Shown: piece by piece, positions 33,688 to 44,600 of the stretch
Layout: every line of letters starts with the position of its first letter
Position numbering within the stretch: position 1 is the stretch's first letter
Source of the DNA: Isoetes taiwanensis
Taxonomy: Eukaryota > Streptophyta > Lycopodiopsida > Isoetales > Isoetaceae
DNA length: 64,000 bases
Assembly (NCBI GenBank): GCA_021234155.1
Contig: JAJEKV010000132.1
Coordinates: 1,740,226 to 1,804,225, forward strand
Direction of reading: 5' to 3'
The notes under the pieces: model-generated
Databases searched by the model: none
What the model saw: only the letters and a program-made list of their open reading frames with translations
Told to the model about the DNA's origin: nothing
Translations under genes and position numbers: made by a program

Positions 33688-34391
33688 AAAGTCTATACGT
33701 CCCACGAAGTAGGCGACCTGAAAGAAAGGAGGTCATGAAGGAATGCACGATAGGAAAAGCACCTCTAGCCCCATATATGCTTTGATAGGAGGAATCAGGC
33801 CTTCACGCCCCATATACGGGAAGGACCTATTCTCCTCACCGGGCAACTAGGGTGTAGGCATGGCGGCATATAGGCATATAGGCTGTCTCCACGGCCATAA
33901 TGGAAGATTAAGCCCTCTTCCTACGTAGGAGATTAGCCATGCATCCATGTAGATAGGTGGGGTGGTCACCATATAACCAAAATTTTATTAATAATTAAAA
34001 TGGTACTAACGTAGTGTCGACCTGCAGGCCAATAGAGCGCTCCGGAGGGCAAGGAGGTCGAGCTACGAAGAATTGCAACACAAATTTTGTTGGAATGTGT
34101 TGCAAGGAATGAAGAGTACCTCGAACAATAATGTTAGACATGAAATGTTAAAATTTTGATAAACTTAATTGTCGTGATAAATAAAACTATCAAGTAACTT
34201 CGTAAAAGATGTTATGAATTGATAAGTTATTTCATAATATAATGGCGTGATAATGTCCTAAAAATATTACCTTAAGGCAATCTTAATAAATGTGTAAGTA
34301 TTATAGTAGTTTATCGTATGTATCAGGTTGATTGCAGGTTAGGATGATCCCAAGGTGGGGAGATCCACGATGCTGCGGACATCATCATTTC
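33688..34391 (+). other. 3' untranslated region of copy 2
   Basis: No gene is seen. Includes repeated CCCATATA(T/C) and CATATAGGC motifs and an AT-rich part. A first purine run CCCAAGGTGGGGAGA at ~34350 duplicates the real tract at 34392. Confidence 0.5.
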
Positions 34392-34404
34392 AAGGTGGGG
34401 AGAA
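34392..34404 (+). promoter_or_regulatory. Polypurine tract
   Basis: AAGGTGGGGAGAA lies immediately before the 3' LTR (TGTGACG), the expected place for the plus-strand primer. Confidence 0.85.
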
Positions 34405-36262
34405 TGTGACGTTCCAGGACAGTATACGGTCCCGGGGCGGTATCGCATCGCCATCATGCATACGCCCTCCGGCGACGCGTAATGCGCCGACATGTAGCCA
34501 GGTGGGTAGCCCTAGGGGGCAACTTGCAAGGAATATGTGCAATTATTAATGTGCACATTTTCCAATGTACACATTAACATGGGCACACATTTCCATGTGG
34601 ACACTTGATGCCAAGTGGGCCATACCCAAGTGTGCAATTAATGTGCACATTTTCCAATGTACACATTAATGTGGGCACACATTTCCATGTGGGCACATTT
34701 TGCCACCTAGCCATTAAAGGCAAGTGGGCCCATTCCCAATTATCCCACATGCCTAAAGGGGATAATTGGAAACCCTAGCCAACCCCCTTGTCTATTTAGG
34801 AAGGGAAACCCTAACTTGCCCATTTTTCGTTTCTAGGGTTTTAGGGCTCTGTTTTGGCTGCCCCAAGAGCCAAAACCGCCTCCCAAACTCTGCCTGAGAG
34901 AATTGCACCATTAGTTTCCCTTGATTGGCGTTTGTGGGATGGTGAACTTCGGTCGAGGAGGAGCCACTCAAGGATGGGTATTTGGCCAATTAAATAGTCT
35001 AAACCCTATTTCAGTCATAGAATCAGTAGGTTTAGCCTATTAAATTGCCCATAGCAACCATCTAGATCTCTAGATACCAGCCTCTAACTAAAGAACCTAA
35101 CTCTATGATATAGATTAGATACAGTTCTTTAGTTCTTCTGTGATGTATATGGATGATGTATCTCTATGAACTCCTTGTATTGGGAAGGGGGGTAGAGACC
35201 TAAAAGCTTGGTAGTAGATGCTCCTAGATTAGCCTCTCTAGTACACTATAGTTTAGATTTTGTGTGTACAAGAACCACACCGTTTGTGGGTGAAGGGGCA
35301 GGCTGGCTAAGAAGGAGGTTCTGTTCGATCCTTGAGCGATCCCTCCGGTGTGTAAGGGGCAAAAAGTATCTTTGGTGGGGTGCAAAAGCAGCGTCAGGAC
35401 GCATGCTTTTAGCACCCCCTGAAAGTGCCGAAAATTTTGGAAAGTCTTGGGTGCAAAGTCTTTGGAAAGTCTTTGGAGTCTTTGGAAAGTCTTTGAAAGT
35501 CTTTGAGTCCGGGTGTTTGCGTCAGCGCGTTTATTTGTAACCCACCAGCATACTTTTGCCCTAAGGCCTGGGGGGATCATTGTGACTAGGTCTAATGGCT
35601 TACCACTAAGTCGCCGGTAAGGCATGGACTTCATACCCCAAGTGAAGTGGTGTTCACTTTCCAGTGGGTTGGTCGAACACGGCAAAGTGGCCCTCTAGTC
35701 ACCTTGAATCGGGTAGATCTCGGAGGGAGTGATCCCTTCCCCCCCCATCGAACTGGGGAGATGAAACCCGGGAATAGCCCCTTTGGCTATGCATCCGTGA
35801 GACTCTGATCGGGTCCCAACACCTTCAGCCTACTCACGCAAAGTGTGCGTGAGGGGCGGATGGAGTGGACAACCCAATGCCATGTTCTTATGCGGCCCAA
35901 TCCATTGTCATGATTAAATGCGAATGAACTCACGGAGACCCAAGCCGTCGGTCGTCCCTTTGACCGCGAGCCACGGGTAGGATTCCCCTATGTATTGTGC
36001 TGATCACTGTCTATGCAGATGTGATGTACCACCCTCAGGGGTGGATATATGTGTTGCTCTTATATACTGACATGTATGTTTACGCTTCGCAGCCTAGGTA
36101 GGCCCCGAGGGAGGCGGGGTAAAATGACCCTTCCTCTTCCTTTGGAACCCGTCAGCGGTTGCGGTGTCATGTGGAGGGCCCGTAGACGGGCATGGAGCCG
36201 GGTATAGGGGAGAACTCTGTTTGTATCGAGTGAGTGCAGGTATCACAGTAGGGGACGTCACA
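34405..36262 (+). mobile_element. 3' LTR of copy 2
   Basis: Same ends as the LTR at 21660 (TGTGACGTTCC...GGGACGTCACA). It is 1858 bp because of a 206-bp MITE plus its 3-bp duplication; without them it is ~1649 bp against 1653 bp. Differences from the first LTR cluster at CG, CAG and CTG sites. Confidence 0.9.
35356..35561. mobile_element. 206-bp MITE in the 3' LTR, TAA target duplication
   Basis: Ends GGGGCAAAAAGTAT and ATACTTTTGCCC are inverted repeats flanked by TAA (35353-35355, 35562-35564). The equivalent site in the 21.66-kb LTR (GTGTGTAAGGCCC) is empty. The interior has direct GGAAAGTCTTT repeats. Size, ends and TAA duplication fit a Tourist/Harbinger-type MITE. Confidence 0.85.
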
Positions 36263-36305
36263 ATAAACTTATATAATTTAAACTTATAAAAATTATAACA
36301 ATCAA

Positions 36306-36575
36306 GAGAAGATAAGATAGAATTTTAACGTCCGCGAAAACCCAAACGGGTTATGGGACCCAATACAAAAGATGGGGTATAAGCCCGATCACCGTGACAA
36401 AGGAAAAAGAATATGAACATGAAAAACATAACAGAAATAATAATAAGTGTGCACCTAAACATAACCAAACCATGGGTTCTGAGGCCACTGGTCTCGGACA
36501 ATCGTTGTGCCTCCCCAGTACACTGCCCACTTTCGCTGAAGCCTAGCCTCTCGCACCTTACATAACGCCTTACAA
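36306..36575 (-). mobile_element. SINE-like element, full length
   Basis: Flanked on both sides by foldback sequence (CAATCAAGA left, AAAATATATATTC right). On the minus strand it ends CGCGGACGTTAAAATTC with a (TATCT)n-type tail. The first ~200 bp from its 3' end match 23356-23558. A clear Pol III B box is not seen, so SINE identity rests on the tail and the shared 3' motif. Confidence 0.55.
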
Positions 36576-36665
36576 AATATATATTCTTATAATGGCGTGC
36601 TTGAAGTGCTATCTATTAAATCTGAATAAGTCCAAATTTTGTTGAATATATTATTTAATACAAAC
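36576..36665. repeat. Foldback right-arm end
   Basis: Matches the last ~90 bp of the foldback element (AAAATATATATTCTTATAATGG to TCCAAATTTTGTTGAATATA). Confidence 0.8.
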
Positions 36666-37753
36666 ATAGAATCAAAGGGCAAGACACAAAAACCACTAAG
36701 GAGAAGACGAACATGGTGAAAAGAAGTGGGGTGCCAAGGAACTTATCTTCTTTTGAGGGTGTAGTTTTGCTTTCAGGAGCACCATCACAACTAGGACCAT
36801 CAGTGGAAGAGTTAAATTTTTTACCAAAATCATGAAGCCGGCCAAGAGCTGCAGATGTTGCTAGTAAATGCCCCTTTTCTCCCTCAACTGCTTTGTCAAT
36901 GGCTTCCTTGTCCTTCAATTTGTACCATACTCCAAAAATGGCAGTTCCAGATGCAATGCAAGACAGAAGCGTTGGAATCCAACTTAGTTTGCATTTCAGA
37001 TTCGAGCTTTGTGCCACTGCTGTGATAATCACCCCTTCAAACACAAAATATAACCCTAGCAGCTGGTATATCTCATTCTTTATGCCTCCCTAGCTCATTT
37101 CCTTTATTTCTATCCGCTGCGCGTATACTTCTTCTTCTTTGGTCCATAGCTCATGCAAGCATTTTAGTTTCTTTGATTCCATTACTTCAAAAAGAGGTAA
37201 CTCGTTCTCGCTCATTTTCTTTTTAAAACTGTTGAATGCGGTCTGCTTCACACAGGAAATCTTTCTTTATTAAGGCAGTAACTCGTCACACAGAAAATAA
37301 TCGGAAACAGTTTAGCTATTTCCGTTGCTTAACACAGCAAATCTAGTTTGTTATGAAGAACAAAGGTTTGATAAAAATTTGAGGCAGAACAGGATACCTG
37401 GAGAAAACGGATCTGATGCCCTCTGCTTCCGATGAGCCTTGAGCTTGAAACATCGGTTCCCCTTTTAGCAGACGAAATGTTTGCCCTTGTGCTGCGAAAT
37501 TGTCTGTTGACGACCTTTCTTTACCAGAAAGAATAGCTGTTGCCTTTAAGGACCTGACATCCTTTGTCTTTGTTGCAATTTCCAAACAAGTGCCTCTATC
37601 TAATAAATGCCAATGTGAATTGAGGTATTGCTCTTGGTTTAAATTCTTGGCTTTCTTAAAAGTTGCATTCTTGCATGATATATGGGATATGCCCACCGAG
37701 ACCTTATGGTGTGAATGTTGTGGTCCCGCGACCAGCAACCAGGAGTGGGGCAT
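36655..37753 (-). pseudogene. Captured membrane-protein gene fragment, longest copy
   Basis: Two exons can be read on the minus strand. The upstream part (37753-37405) reads LNQEQYLNSHWHLLDRGTCL, EIATKTKDVRSLKATAILSG and EAEGIRSVFSR, ending at CCAG/GTATCC. An intron of ~145 bp ends GTGAAGCAG/ACCGCATT. The second exon carries KKKMSENELPLFEVMESKKL, EVYAQRIE and, in one long frame, EGVIITAVAQSSNLKCKLSW, TLLSCIASGTAIFGVWYKLK, LGRLHDFGKKFNSS and a C-terminal hydrophobic segment LLFTMFVFSLVVFVSCPLIL. At least two membrane segments. The family is not named from memory. The retained intron shows a genomic fragment. Confidence 0.6.
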
Positions 37754-37944
37754 CGGCCCATGGGAAAGTGGAACTGGCGAGCATAGAAATTGGGAGCAAA
37801 TTTTTTATTTTGGCCCTCTGGCATCCACGGCTCCTTGTGCCCCTACTCCTTAACCACCGGCCCTTGCAAATTCTAAGAATCCGACCATTCATAGCCGTTG
37901 GATCCCAGCAGGTTATTTCCCATGACCTCACGAATATTCGTTTT
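37754..37944. other. Short spacer, nothing recognised
   Basis: About 190 bp of mixed sequence between the gene fragment and the truncated end of copy 3. Possibly another exon of the captured gene; not supported. Confidence 0.3.
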
Positions 37945-39374
37945 TTATGAATATTCCATGGATTTTCGTTGATAACTCCTCAAATATTCCTTCTTCCTTG
38001 TAGATGGATATCCGTTGCGCCATAGCTTCGCTTCGCTCTGCCGCCATAGTGACATTCTTAGTGTCAATGGCTGCATGGATATGCCTCTCACCCTAAATGT
38101 AGTCGTCATCTTCAGGGGGTGTCTCCATCCTCCCAGCTCTGCTAGTGCCGCATTCATCACATATGGGCAAGTGTGTGTCCAATGTCCCGGTTGGAAACAC
38201 CTGAAACACATCTTCTTTTCTATACATTCCTGCCGTTTCTCTTTTGCAATGGACTGCAAGAACTGCTTCACTGCCTTAGAGTAGTTGGATCCTCATGGTT
38301 GCCCTTTGTCTTTGAAGCTGACCTATTTCTTAGCCTGCTTCCCATTGTTTGCATTGTATGGCAGGTGCCGGGGTTGCCGCTCTGGGCTATAGGCTCCTGA
38401 ATTCTTCCCCTTATCATATGCATATTGCTTCTGTCCACTATCTTGGGAACCTGTCCCTTACAAGCTTATTGCTTTGGACTCTGCTTCTGCTACTGTCCTT
38501 GGGTTGATTGCTCGAACAGGTTTTCTGATTTCATCATTAAGCCCTTCGATGTAGCCTTCTACGGCATGTTGTTCGCTTAGCTTTGGCACATAGAGCCTCA
38601 GCCTCGTGAATTCTTCGGTGTATTTCTGCACCGACATATTACCTTGTTCCCAGCCTATAAAACTGTTGCATCATGTGACACTTGTATTCCCTAGGCACAT
38701 AATGGTGTTTGAACACTTTCGCGAACTTTTTGAAGCTGCAGCTGTCTTTGCTTAATCCGTGTGCTTTGGTATTATCCTTCCACCATATTCTGACAGCTCC
38801 CGAAAGGTTTGTAGTGGCTATTCTGCCCCTGTCCTTATCTCCCATTCCGTAGGCATTGCCATACTCTCTCATTTCATCGAGCCATGCCTCCACTTCTATT
38901 CCTGATCTGTTGTTACACAAAAATTGCTCAAGATTTCGAGCTTTCCACACATTGCTTAGGGCTGAATCTACTTTCCTTTGATAGTCGGCCCCTCTCTCTA
39001 GTCTGTCCCTGTTCTGACCTCCCAGCAGTCGTGCTGAATTTCCAATTCCTCCTCTGATTCTGAATCGAAGTGATACGCTATCCGAGGAGTCTATACTGGG
39101 CGATCTCTTCTCCGCTCCTCTTTTTCCCCTTATCTTTGGCCTGAAGTGGTGTCTGGAGTAACTGGACGTTCTGGTTCGGTGTATTTGATGCCCTTTCTGC
39201 TAATAAGGCTCTTATTTTCTGTATATCAGACTTTATCAGAGATAATTCCTCTTTCGGAGTTGGCATCTCATACTCCTCGAAGAGATTGTCGGGTTGGGAT
39301 TGTCGGGCCAGTATTTCTTCGTCCACACATTGTCGGTATTGCTCGGCGGTCCTAGTTGTTCTAGCTGTACACAT
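37945..39374 (-). pseudogene. Gag with CCHC zinc knuckle, copy 3
   Basis: The start region reads MCTARTTRTAEQYRQCVDEE then LFEEYEMPTPKEELSLIKSD. The Gag core (38950-38639) contains EAWLDEMREYGNAYGMGDKD, IWWKDNT and FKKFAKVFKHHYVPREYKC, the Ty3 Gag pattern (W-x-x-D-M/E, WW, F...YVP). The last frame (38271-37945) has CFRCFQPGHWTHTC, an intact CX2CX4HX4C knuckle, which binds RNA in relatives. Frame changes separate the three parts. An AG acceptor-like site (39365) precedes the start as in copy 2. Confidence 0.85.
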
Positions 39375-39550
39375 TGAATTATAGCTCTCAATATAAGTCT
39401 CTTTTGTAGTTGCATTTGTTGTTTAATGATATAATTGTTTGAACAAAATATATCAAAAGAATGTTTATAGTGCAAGACAAAGGATCTTATATTCTATTAA
39501 TATTTGAAATATTATTGCAATACAAAAATTTTGTAATAACAGTGATGTGA

Positions 39551-41050
39551 TCATCGATATTTTGGGTCTTCTTCTACAAATTTCTTTACTTGGGTTGTAC
39601 CAACCGTACGTCCCAAGTTCCTCAGAATATTTGTAGTCGTTCCTCCTTGCATAACCACTACGAGCTCTTCGACTCTCATGTCTGAAGTATGGGCAACGGT
39701 GACTGCTAGCCTGCTAGACTGTCAGTACGGGACGACGAAGTCGAAGATACTTGATGCTATCGATCTTTTGAATAGTATGACATGGTCGACACTCTGTTGA
39801 AGTCTTGCATGTCTACCGAAGCCTAAGAGTGCAATTAGCATGAATACGGCTTCTCCTCCCCGCGGGCTAAACTGTCGGTGTATGACTGCTATTTTACCGT
39901 CGGTGAGGAGTGGCAGGTAGTATCTAAGGGCTCTATCCTATCCTCCTTGTCGAGCTTCTGTTTTTGTCTCCCTATTTGACCTGTGTCTGCCCGCATACTC
40001 ATGTACTGGGATGGTGATCAAGTCCCTATGGTCTGCAAGTTGAGTTCTAAAATGAGTCAGGTTGACGGCTCCTCCCTGTAGCTGGGGTTGGGTGCGATGA
40101 AGGAGGAGCCTGCACTTGTTGTCTTTCCTTTGATGCCCATTTGTTCTTGGATTGCTATAAATTCCTTCTCCAATGATAATTCTTGTTGGGTCATTATCTA
40201 CCTTATCCTACCGTAGGCCTGGAGGTCTGTGGTGGGTTGGCCTGCATATAACACCGATTCACATACATCAATCAGAATATCATGTGTTTCTCGATTGATG
40301 AAGTCATCAGGGTCCGATTGCTTCCATAAGTGATGTAGGATCTCGTCCACTCTATATCCCTGATCTCTACATTCCGGCAGGTTCTTGATATCGTAGAGGA
40401 GAAGGTATTATTCACCCCCCATGATAATGGGGGTGAGGCTTGTGATGCCTAGCCCGAGCGATGAGGATATCCGGGTTGTCTGCAAGTCTACATTTGAATC
40501 GATGGATTTCTTGCTCCGCTTGGCGTTGCTCTTCAGCGAGATCCACTTCAATAACATCTTCAATATCTTCATCTTCTCCATCTTCTTCCTCTTCTTCATC
40601 CGAGCCTTCGTATTCGAGTAGACGGTGTTCCCTTGTGGAGCTAAAGGGTTCTATAACCAATGGCTGGATGGAGGTTCCCCTAATTGTATTTGAGCTTTGT
40701 AGAATAAGAACGTGGCTAAGGCAGCTGTGTAGGAGAAGTACAGTCATGGTCATATAATATGGCATGCGAACTGCTTTGTTGTCCAGATACTTAGCTATGT
40801 TTGGGACATGGCTTAGGGCTACCTGGAGGGATGCCTTAGGTACAAAGAATCCTATGAAGAGAGTCAATTCCTGTAGTGGAGGACCTACCTTTGCTTGGAA
40901 TTCTTGCATGACTTTCTGGTAGAATGGTGTAGTTGCTATTGTGGCTGACAAGTCAAATCTGTGTTGAAAAATAGAGAAGACAGAATTAATATCTGCCTCT
41001 GCTACATGGGGAGTGGCATTGTACCATCGCCTGAATGATGCAGTAGCCAT
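39551..41050 (-). pseudogene. WY-family protein, copy 3
   Basis: The best copy: 212 codons are open (41050-40412). Starts MATASFRRWYNATPHVAEAD, then FSIFQHRFDLSATIATTPFY, YQKVMQEFQAKVGPPLQEL, a hydrophobic helix region (MTMTVLLLHSCLSHVLIL), an acidic run with about 15 Asp/Glu in 20 residues, and a His-rich end of the open part. The second half, in shifted frames, has YYLPLLTDGKIAVIHRQFSP, DHVILFKRSIASSIFDFVVP and the terminus VKKFVEEDPKYR at 39551. Length ~500 codons, as in copy 2. The acidic run could bind basic proteins, but copy 2 is Lys-rich there, so it is not a family feature. No known family recognised. Confidence 0.72.
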
Positions 41051-41161
41051 AATTGTGAGGAAGATAGGAATGTCAAACAGATGTATAAGCGCCTCAGGAA
41101 GATAGAAGATTGGCTTAGAGCGAGGAGCAAAATTGTATGTTGCTAATGAGGGGAACCCTTG

Positions 41162-41169
41162 TATTTATA
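41162..41169 (-). promoter_or_regulatory. Internal TATA box upstream of WY, copy 3
   Basis: Minus strand TATAAATA, 112-119 bp before the WY start, with leader ATCTTCTATCTTCCTGAGGC homologous to copy 2. Confidence 0.65.
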
Positions 41170-41334
41170 GACAGATTTTTTTATGTGGAAACTTTCTAGG
41201 GTTTGGGACTGTTACTATTTTGGAAAATGGTTGGTTGTTTCATGGGTGATTCAAATGATATAATGGTCCTATTGCAGCTTGTTTCATCTAATTTGGAGGT
41301 GTCTTGTTCAAGTTATGGAGATGCAAAGGGTGAC

Positions 41335-41604
41335 TACTCACGACGTGCACCACAGGCCCGAGTGAGATTCTTAATTGTGCTTCTGGCACATGACGTGAGT
41401 ACTAACAGCCTGTTTGGGTCTTGGATGTAGTCAAACTGGTGACATGGGGGCATTTTCTTGCTCTATTCAATGAGTAGAGCCCGAAAACATCCTGATTTGC
41501 TCAATTTGGGCTAGTTTTGGATAGATCAGGGATCGACTACTCACGGCGTGCGCCACAGGCCCGAATGAAATTCTCTGTTGTGCTCCTGGCACACAGCATG
41601 AGTA
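41335..41604. repeat. Two dyad-symmetric 67-bp repeats, ~200-bp spacing (copy 3)
   Basis: Units at 41335-41401 and 41538-41604, 203 bp apart, start TACTCACG(A/G)CGTGC and end in (A/G)TGAGTA, an inverted complement. Inner parts GCCACAGGCCCGA and TTCTGGCAC also pair partly. A TGAGATTCT block is shared with copy 2. Confidence 0.85.
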
Positions 41605-41676
41605 TTGGAGGCTTATTTGGTCATAATTTACTCAAATTAAATAAAACAAAGCATGTGCTCTGTTAATACTACTTAT

Positions 41677-42626
41677 TTAAGACTCGGCTAACATTTTTGT
41701 ACTTATATTACTCAAAATAAATATTACGAAAAAATTTGTAGAGGTTCTAACAGCTTTCTTAATAAACTTTGCCAAACACTTGGGCATGCATGTGACTCTT
41801 TTAGCCTGTAGTCCATATGCCAAGGAATCTTCAAAGTGTTGGACGATCTTTTGCTCCATAGCTTCTTGCAGGGCAAGGAGCATCTCATCCGTCACTCGCT
41901 TGGTCTTGTCGAACTCGTGCAGGACTTCCAAACAATGCTGCTCGAGGTATCAGAAGGCCGTAGCTATTTTAAAGTGTCTGATCTGCCTCGCCGCTCGTGA
42001 GAATACAAAGTCTCTGCTCCGCTTCATAAGCTTCTTGGACAGTTGGGATTTCTCTGGTTTTAGGGTATTCTCTTTTGTTGGCCTCCCTCCTTCCACATAT
42101 GCGACCCTGTGCTCGTGGTAGTACTTTGAATGCACATCGTACATTTTCATGTATACCTTCTATTCAGCCAATTTCTGCTTATACTTCTTATCCTTCTTTA
42201 GGGTGTACGATTCTCTAGCAGGCCTGCCAGATGTCTTGGTGTCTGGCATAGGCCAAGTTGGATATGGTGGGGGTGCGTTGGGTTCTTCCGTATCCGCCTC
42301 CTCCCTTCTCTGTGCCGAAGATCCTTCTCCTACTCTGCCTTTCGCTTGTTAGTTAGGCAGCTCCCAAGCATCATCTGACTTAGTATCTGATGATAATAGC
42401 AGTTGATTCGGCTTTCTCTCAGTGATCTTTACCCCCGTGTTGGGCGTCTTCTTTGTCTTCCTTTTGGTTGTCTTAGCTAGAAGTGGGTCTTTAACTTTCT
42501 CCGCCCTCTGTCGTGCGAGTTCCTCCCTTTCGGCCATCCTTCTCTTCTTCTCTTCCCTCTTCCTCCTCTTTATTCTTCTGAGGCGACGAGCCTCTTTCTC
42601 TGTGGGTTAGGAGGTGTCGAGCCCAT
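41677..42626 (-). pseudogene. Histone H3-like gene, copy 3
   Basis: The histone fold is clearest here: 41931-41677 reads DEMLLALQEAMEQKIVQHFE then DSLAYGLQAKRVTCMPKCLA, against [20 protein letters not shown] and [21 protein letters not shown] of canonical H3. The preceding helix region is FVFSRAARQIRHFKIATAF (42150-41950 frame), and before it lies the tyrosine block VYMKMYDVHSKYYHEHRV. The N-terminal tail is basic and Glu-rich (KRRMAEREELARQRAEKVKD, KTTKRKTKKTPNTGVKITER). The probable start reads MGSTPPNPQRKRL, so the ARTKQTARK tail is absent or replaced. After CLAKFIKKAV the frame runs on past the expected C-terminus. Frame changes at 41.94 and 42.35 kb. Confidence 0.78.
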
Positions 42627-44600
42627 ACCTTGCCCACACTTAGTGGCAAGCTATTAGGCCTAGCCCACAACATTCCTCGGCCGTCGCTACATACCAGAGG
42701 GACCAACTGTAGCCGGACAAGCCTTCCTTATCAGCCGATCTAACCCCGCCACCCACAGCCAGGCTGGCTCTTATGCACAGGCCCCAGGGGCTCACCTAGA
42801 TTATGGGGTATGAACATGTGAGTGCACCAAATGGGTTTTTTATTGCCCCTCTGGTATCGTATACGTAAGAAAAATATAAGGTTTTTATAGTTTGAATGCC
42901 GTATGGATACCAGAGGGAATGTGGAGGCGTCAGTGTCCGATTCATATGCATACTGTAAGGGTCCGTCATTTTTGGTGAGCTTCTACTGTTGGGGATTTTT
43001 TGATAATATGATATGACTATGATAATATATATATTATCCAACTATATAAGTCAAAAGGCTTTGCGAACATGCCGGTTAGAATCATGTTGCATCCAAATCA
43101 TGTATGGATGATTTGTCACAAAAGTTTATATTCTATGATGGTCTGATATTGTGTTACTGTTTCTTACATTGTACATTTGGGAAGACGGTCGTCGTCCTAT
43201 CCATCTTATTTCTAGCCCCGAGTTTCCCATGAAGAATATTAAAGCAAGAGTTCTATCTAATAAGATTCTAGCAGGAGCAGATAAGAGTACTAGCTCGATC
43301 ATGTATAGGTCAGATATGAAGTGAACTTCACTATTATTATATTGTGCACAATGCATCATTAATATTTTTATTTGTTCTAGAATCAGTTAATTATAATACA
43401 TTCAATTGGATTTACTGATTTATTGGATTTACTACAATTGCAGTTATGTCAGATTTTTGTGTTCATTTGGAGGAAGAGAATTATGTGAAAATGGTCATGA
43501 AGGAGATAAATTGTGCCGTCTAGATATGGCAGAGTCAGAAGGTATGAACCAGCTGCAGATAATATCTCATGATCATTCATAGCCATTCAACATATTCGTC
43601 TTCTATTTTGGAGCTACTTTTATTACATAGTGTTTTGCTCAGGTTAGTTCTTGAACTTGAGTTCAAACATAAATTAGAGATGGTAATTATCGTTCTCGAA
43701 CTTAAGTTCAGACATAAATTAGACATTGTAATTATCAGAGCCTTCAATTCTCAAATGGCATTGAGATCTCCCTAGACATTTAACATATGGTTAATTTTTC
43801 ATCTCTTCAAAGGATGAGCTATGGATTCTTTTACACAACAGGCAGATGACTCACTATCCTTTACATAATGCAGATGAATGTCATCCCCTTGGGAAGGGTA
43901 CAGGGAACAACGTTTCCAGTGCTGTAAGTAAAGCTTCTCGCTTTGCCATTCTCATTTTGCCATTGGTGTAAAACCAAAGGAGGTATATACTTAATCTCTT
44001 TAAGTTAATCTGCAGTTTTATCATAAATGTGACATGATAGGAATTTACAGAAATGAGCGCATTATTTAGTGATTACAAATTATACAGTATCAGTAGGGTT
44101 ATAACATGTTGTTATTGCACATTTGAAAGAAAGGATTGAAGTTGCGCATCTTCCCTTCAAGCTCAAATGTAGTTCAACAGAGAATACACAGGCTCCAATA
44201 TAGGTCTCCTTGCCCTTTGTGTTTATCTTCCTAATTTCGCATTTTACAAAGCAACCAGAGCAGTAGAGCATTTAATCCAAATCATGGCAGACTGTGCAAA
44301 TCAGAGCAGGTTCCAGATTGAACAAGGCAAAAACCCTCTCGAGAGGGTATTAATGTATAGATATGTACATCTGTGTTTACCAGATATCAGGGCATTTATT
44401 GAGCATTAAATAGACTTGATTGCCATAGCAAAGGCGGACCATGCAAGAGTTGTGCAGCATGCATTAGGTGAATTTACCGCAAATTCATGTACTTTGTCTA
44501 ACAGGTAGAGGGAAACTTTTAAAACCGCATTATTGCTTTAGAAGATGCCTGTTTCCCTTTGTGAAAAAAAAATATTTAGGAAAATTATGTGGTCTACTTT
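42627..44600. other. Leader and AT-rich sequence upstream of copy 3, no gene recognised
   Basis: 42.63-43.0 kb holds a leader-like stretch with two inverted CCTCTGGTATC / GATACCAGAGG elements (42859 and 42908). 43.0-44.6 kb is AT-rich with short frames only and with direct repeats of GAACTTRAGTTCARRCATAAA (43650 and 43700, palindromic core GAACTT(G/A)AGTTC). An LTR may lie here but ends could not be defined. Confidence 0.4.

Larger units (their letters stand above)
23559..36262 (+). mobile_element. Composite Ty3/gypsy chromovirus, copy 2
   Basis: Order: H3-like gene (23601), hairpin repeats (24.92-25.19 kb), TATA (25370), WY (25492), gag (from ~27187), protease to integrase with chromodomain (to 33687), polypurine tract (34392), 3' LTR (34405-36262). 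The right flank ATAAA matches the target duplication of the LTR at 21.66 kb. The 5' LTR and primer site are not adjacent; a solo LTR, foldback sequence and partial SINE stand there instead. Reading frames are broken throughout pol. Confidence 0.8.
37945..42700 (-). mobile_element. Composite retrotransposon, copy 3 (3'-truncated)
   Basis: On the minus strand: H3-like gene (42626), two hairpin repeats (41.60-41.34 kb), TATA (41169), WY (41050-39551), gag with zinc knuckle (39374-37945). Everything after gag is lost at 37945. No LTR could be recognised upstream of 42.7 kb. The first 3.5 kb is repeated as copy 3' within the tandem duplication. Confidence 0.75.

Noticed and set aside
40412-41050. 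WY as a retroviral envelope or a Gag capsid
   Set aside because: There is no signal peptide or furin-like site, it lies upstream of gag, and a separate Ty3 Gag with zinc knuckle is present in the same element.
42859-42918. TGGTATC motifs as the primer-binding site of copy 3
   Set aside because: Only TGGTATC matches the initiator-tRNA complement; the following bases differ and no LTR end precedes them.
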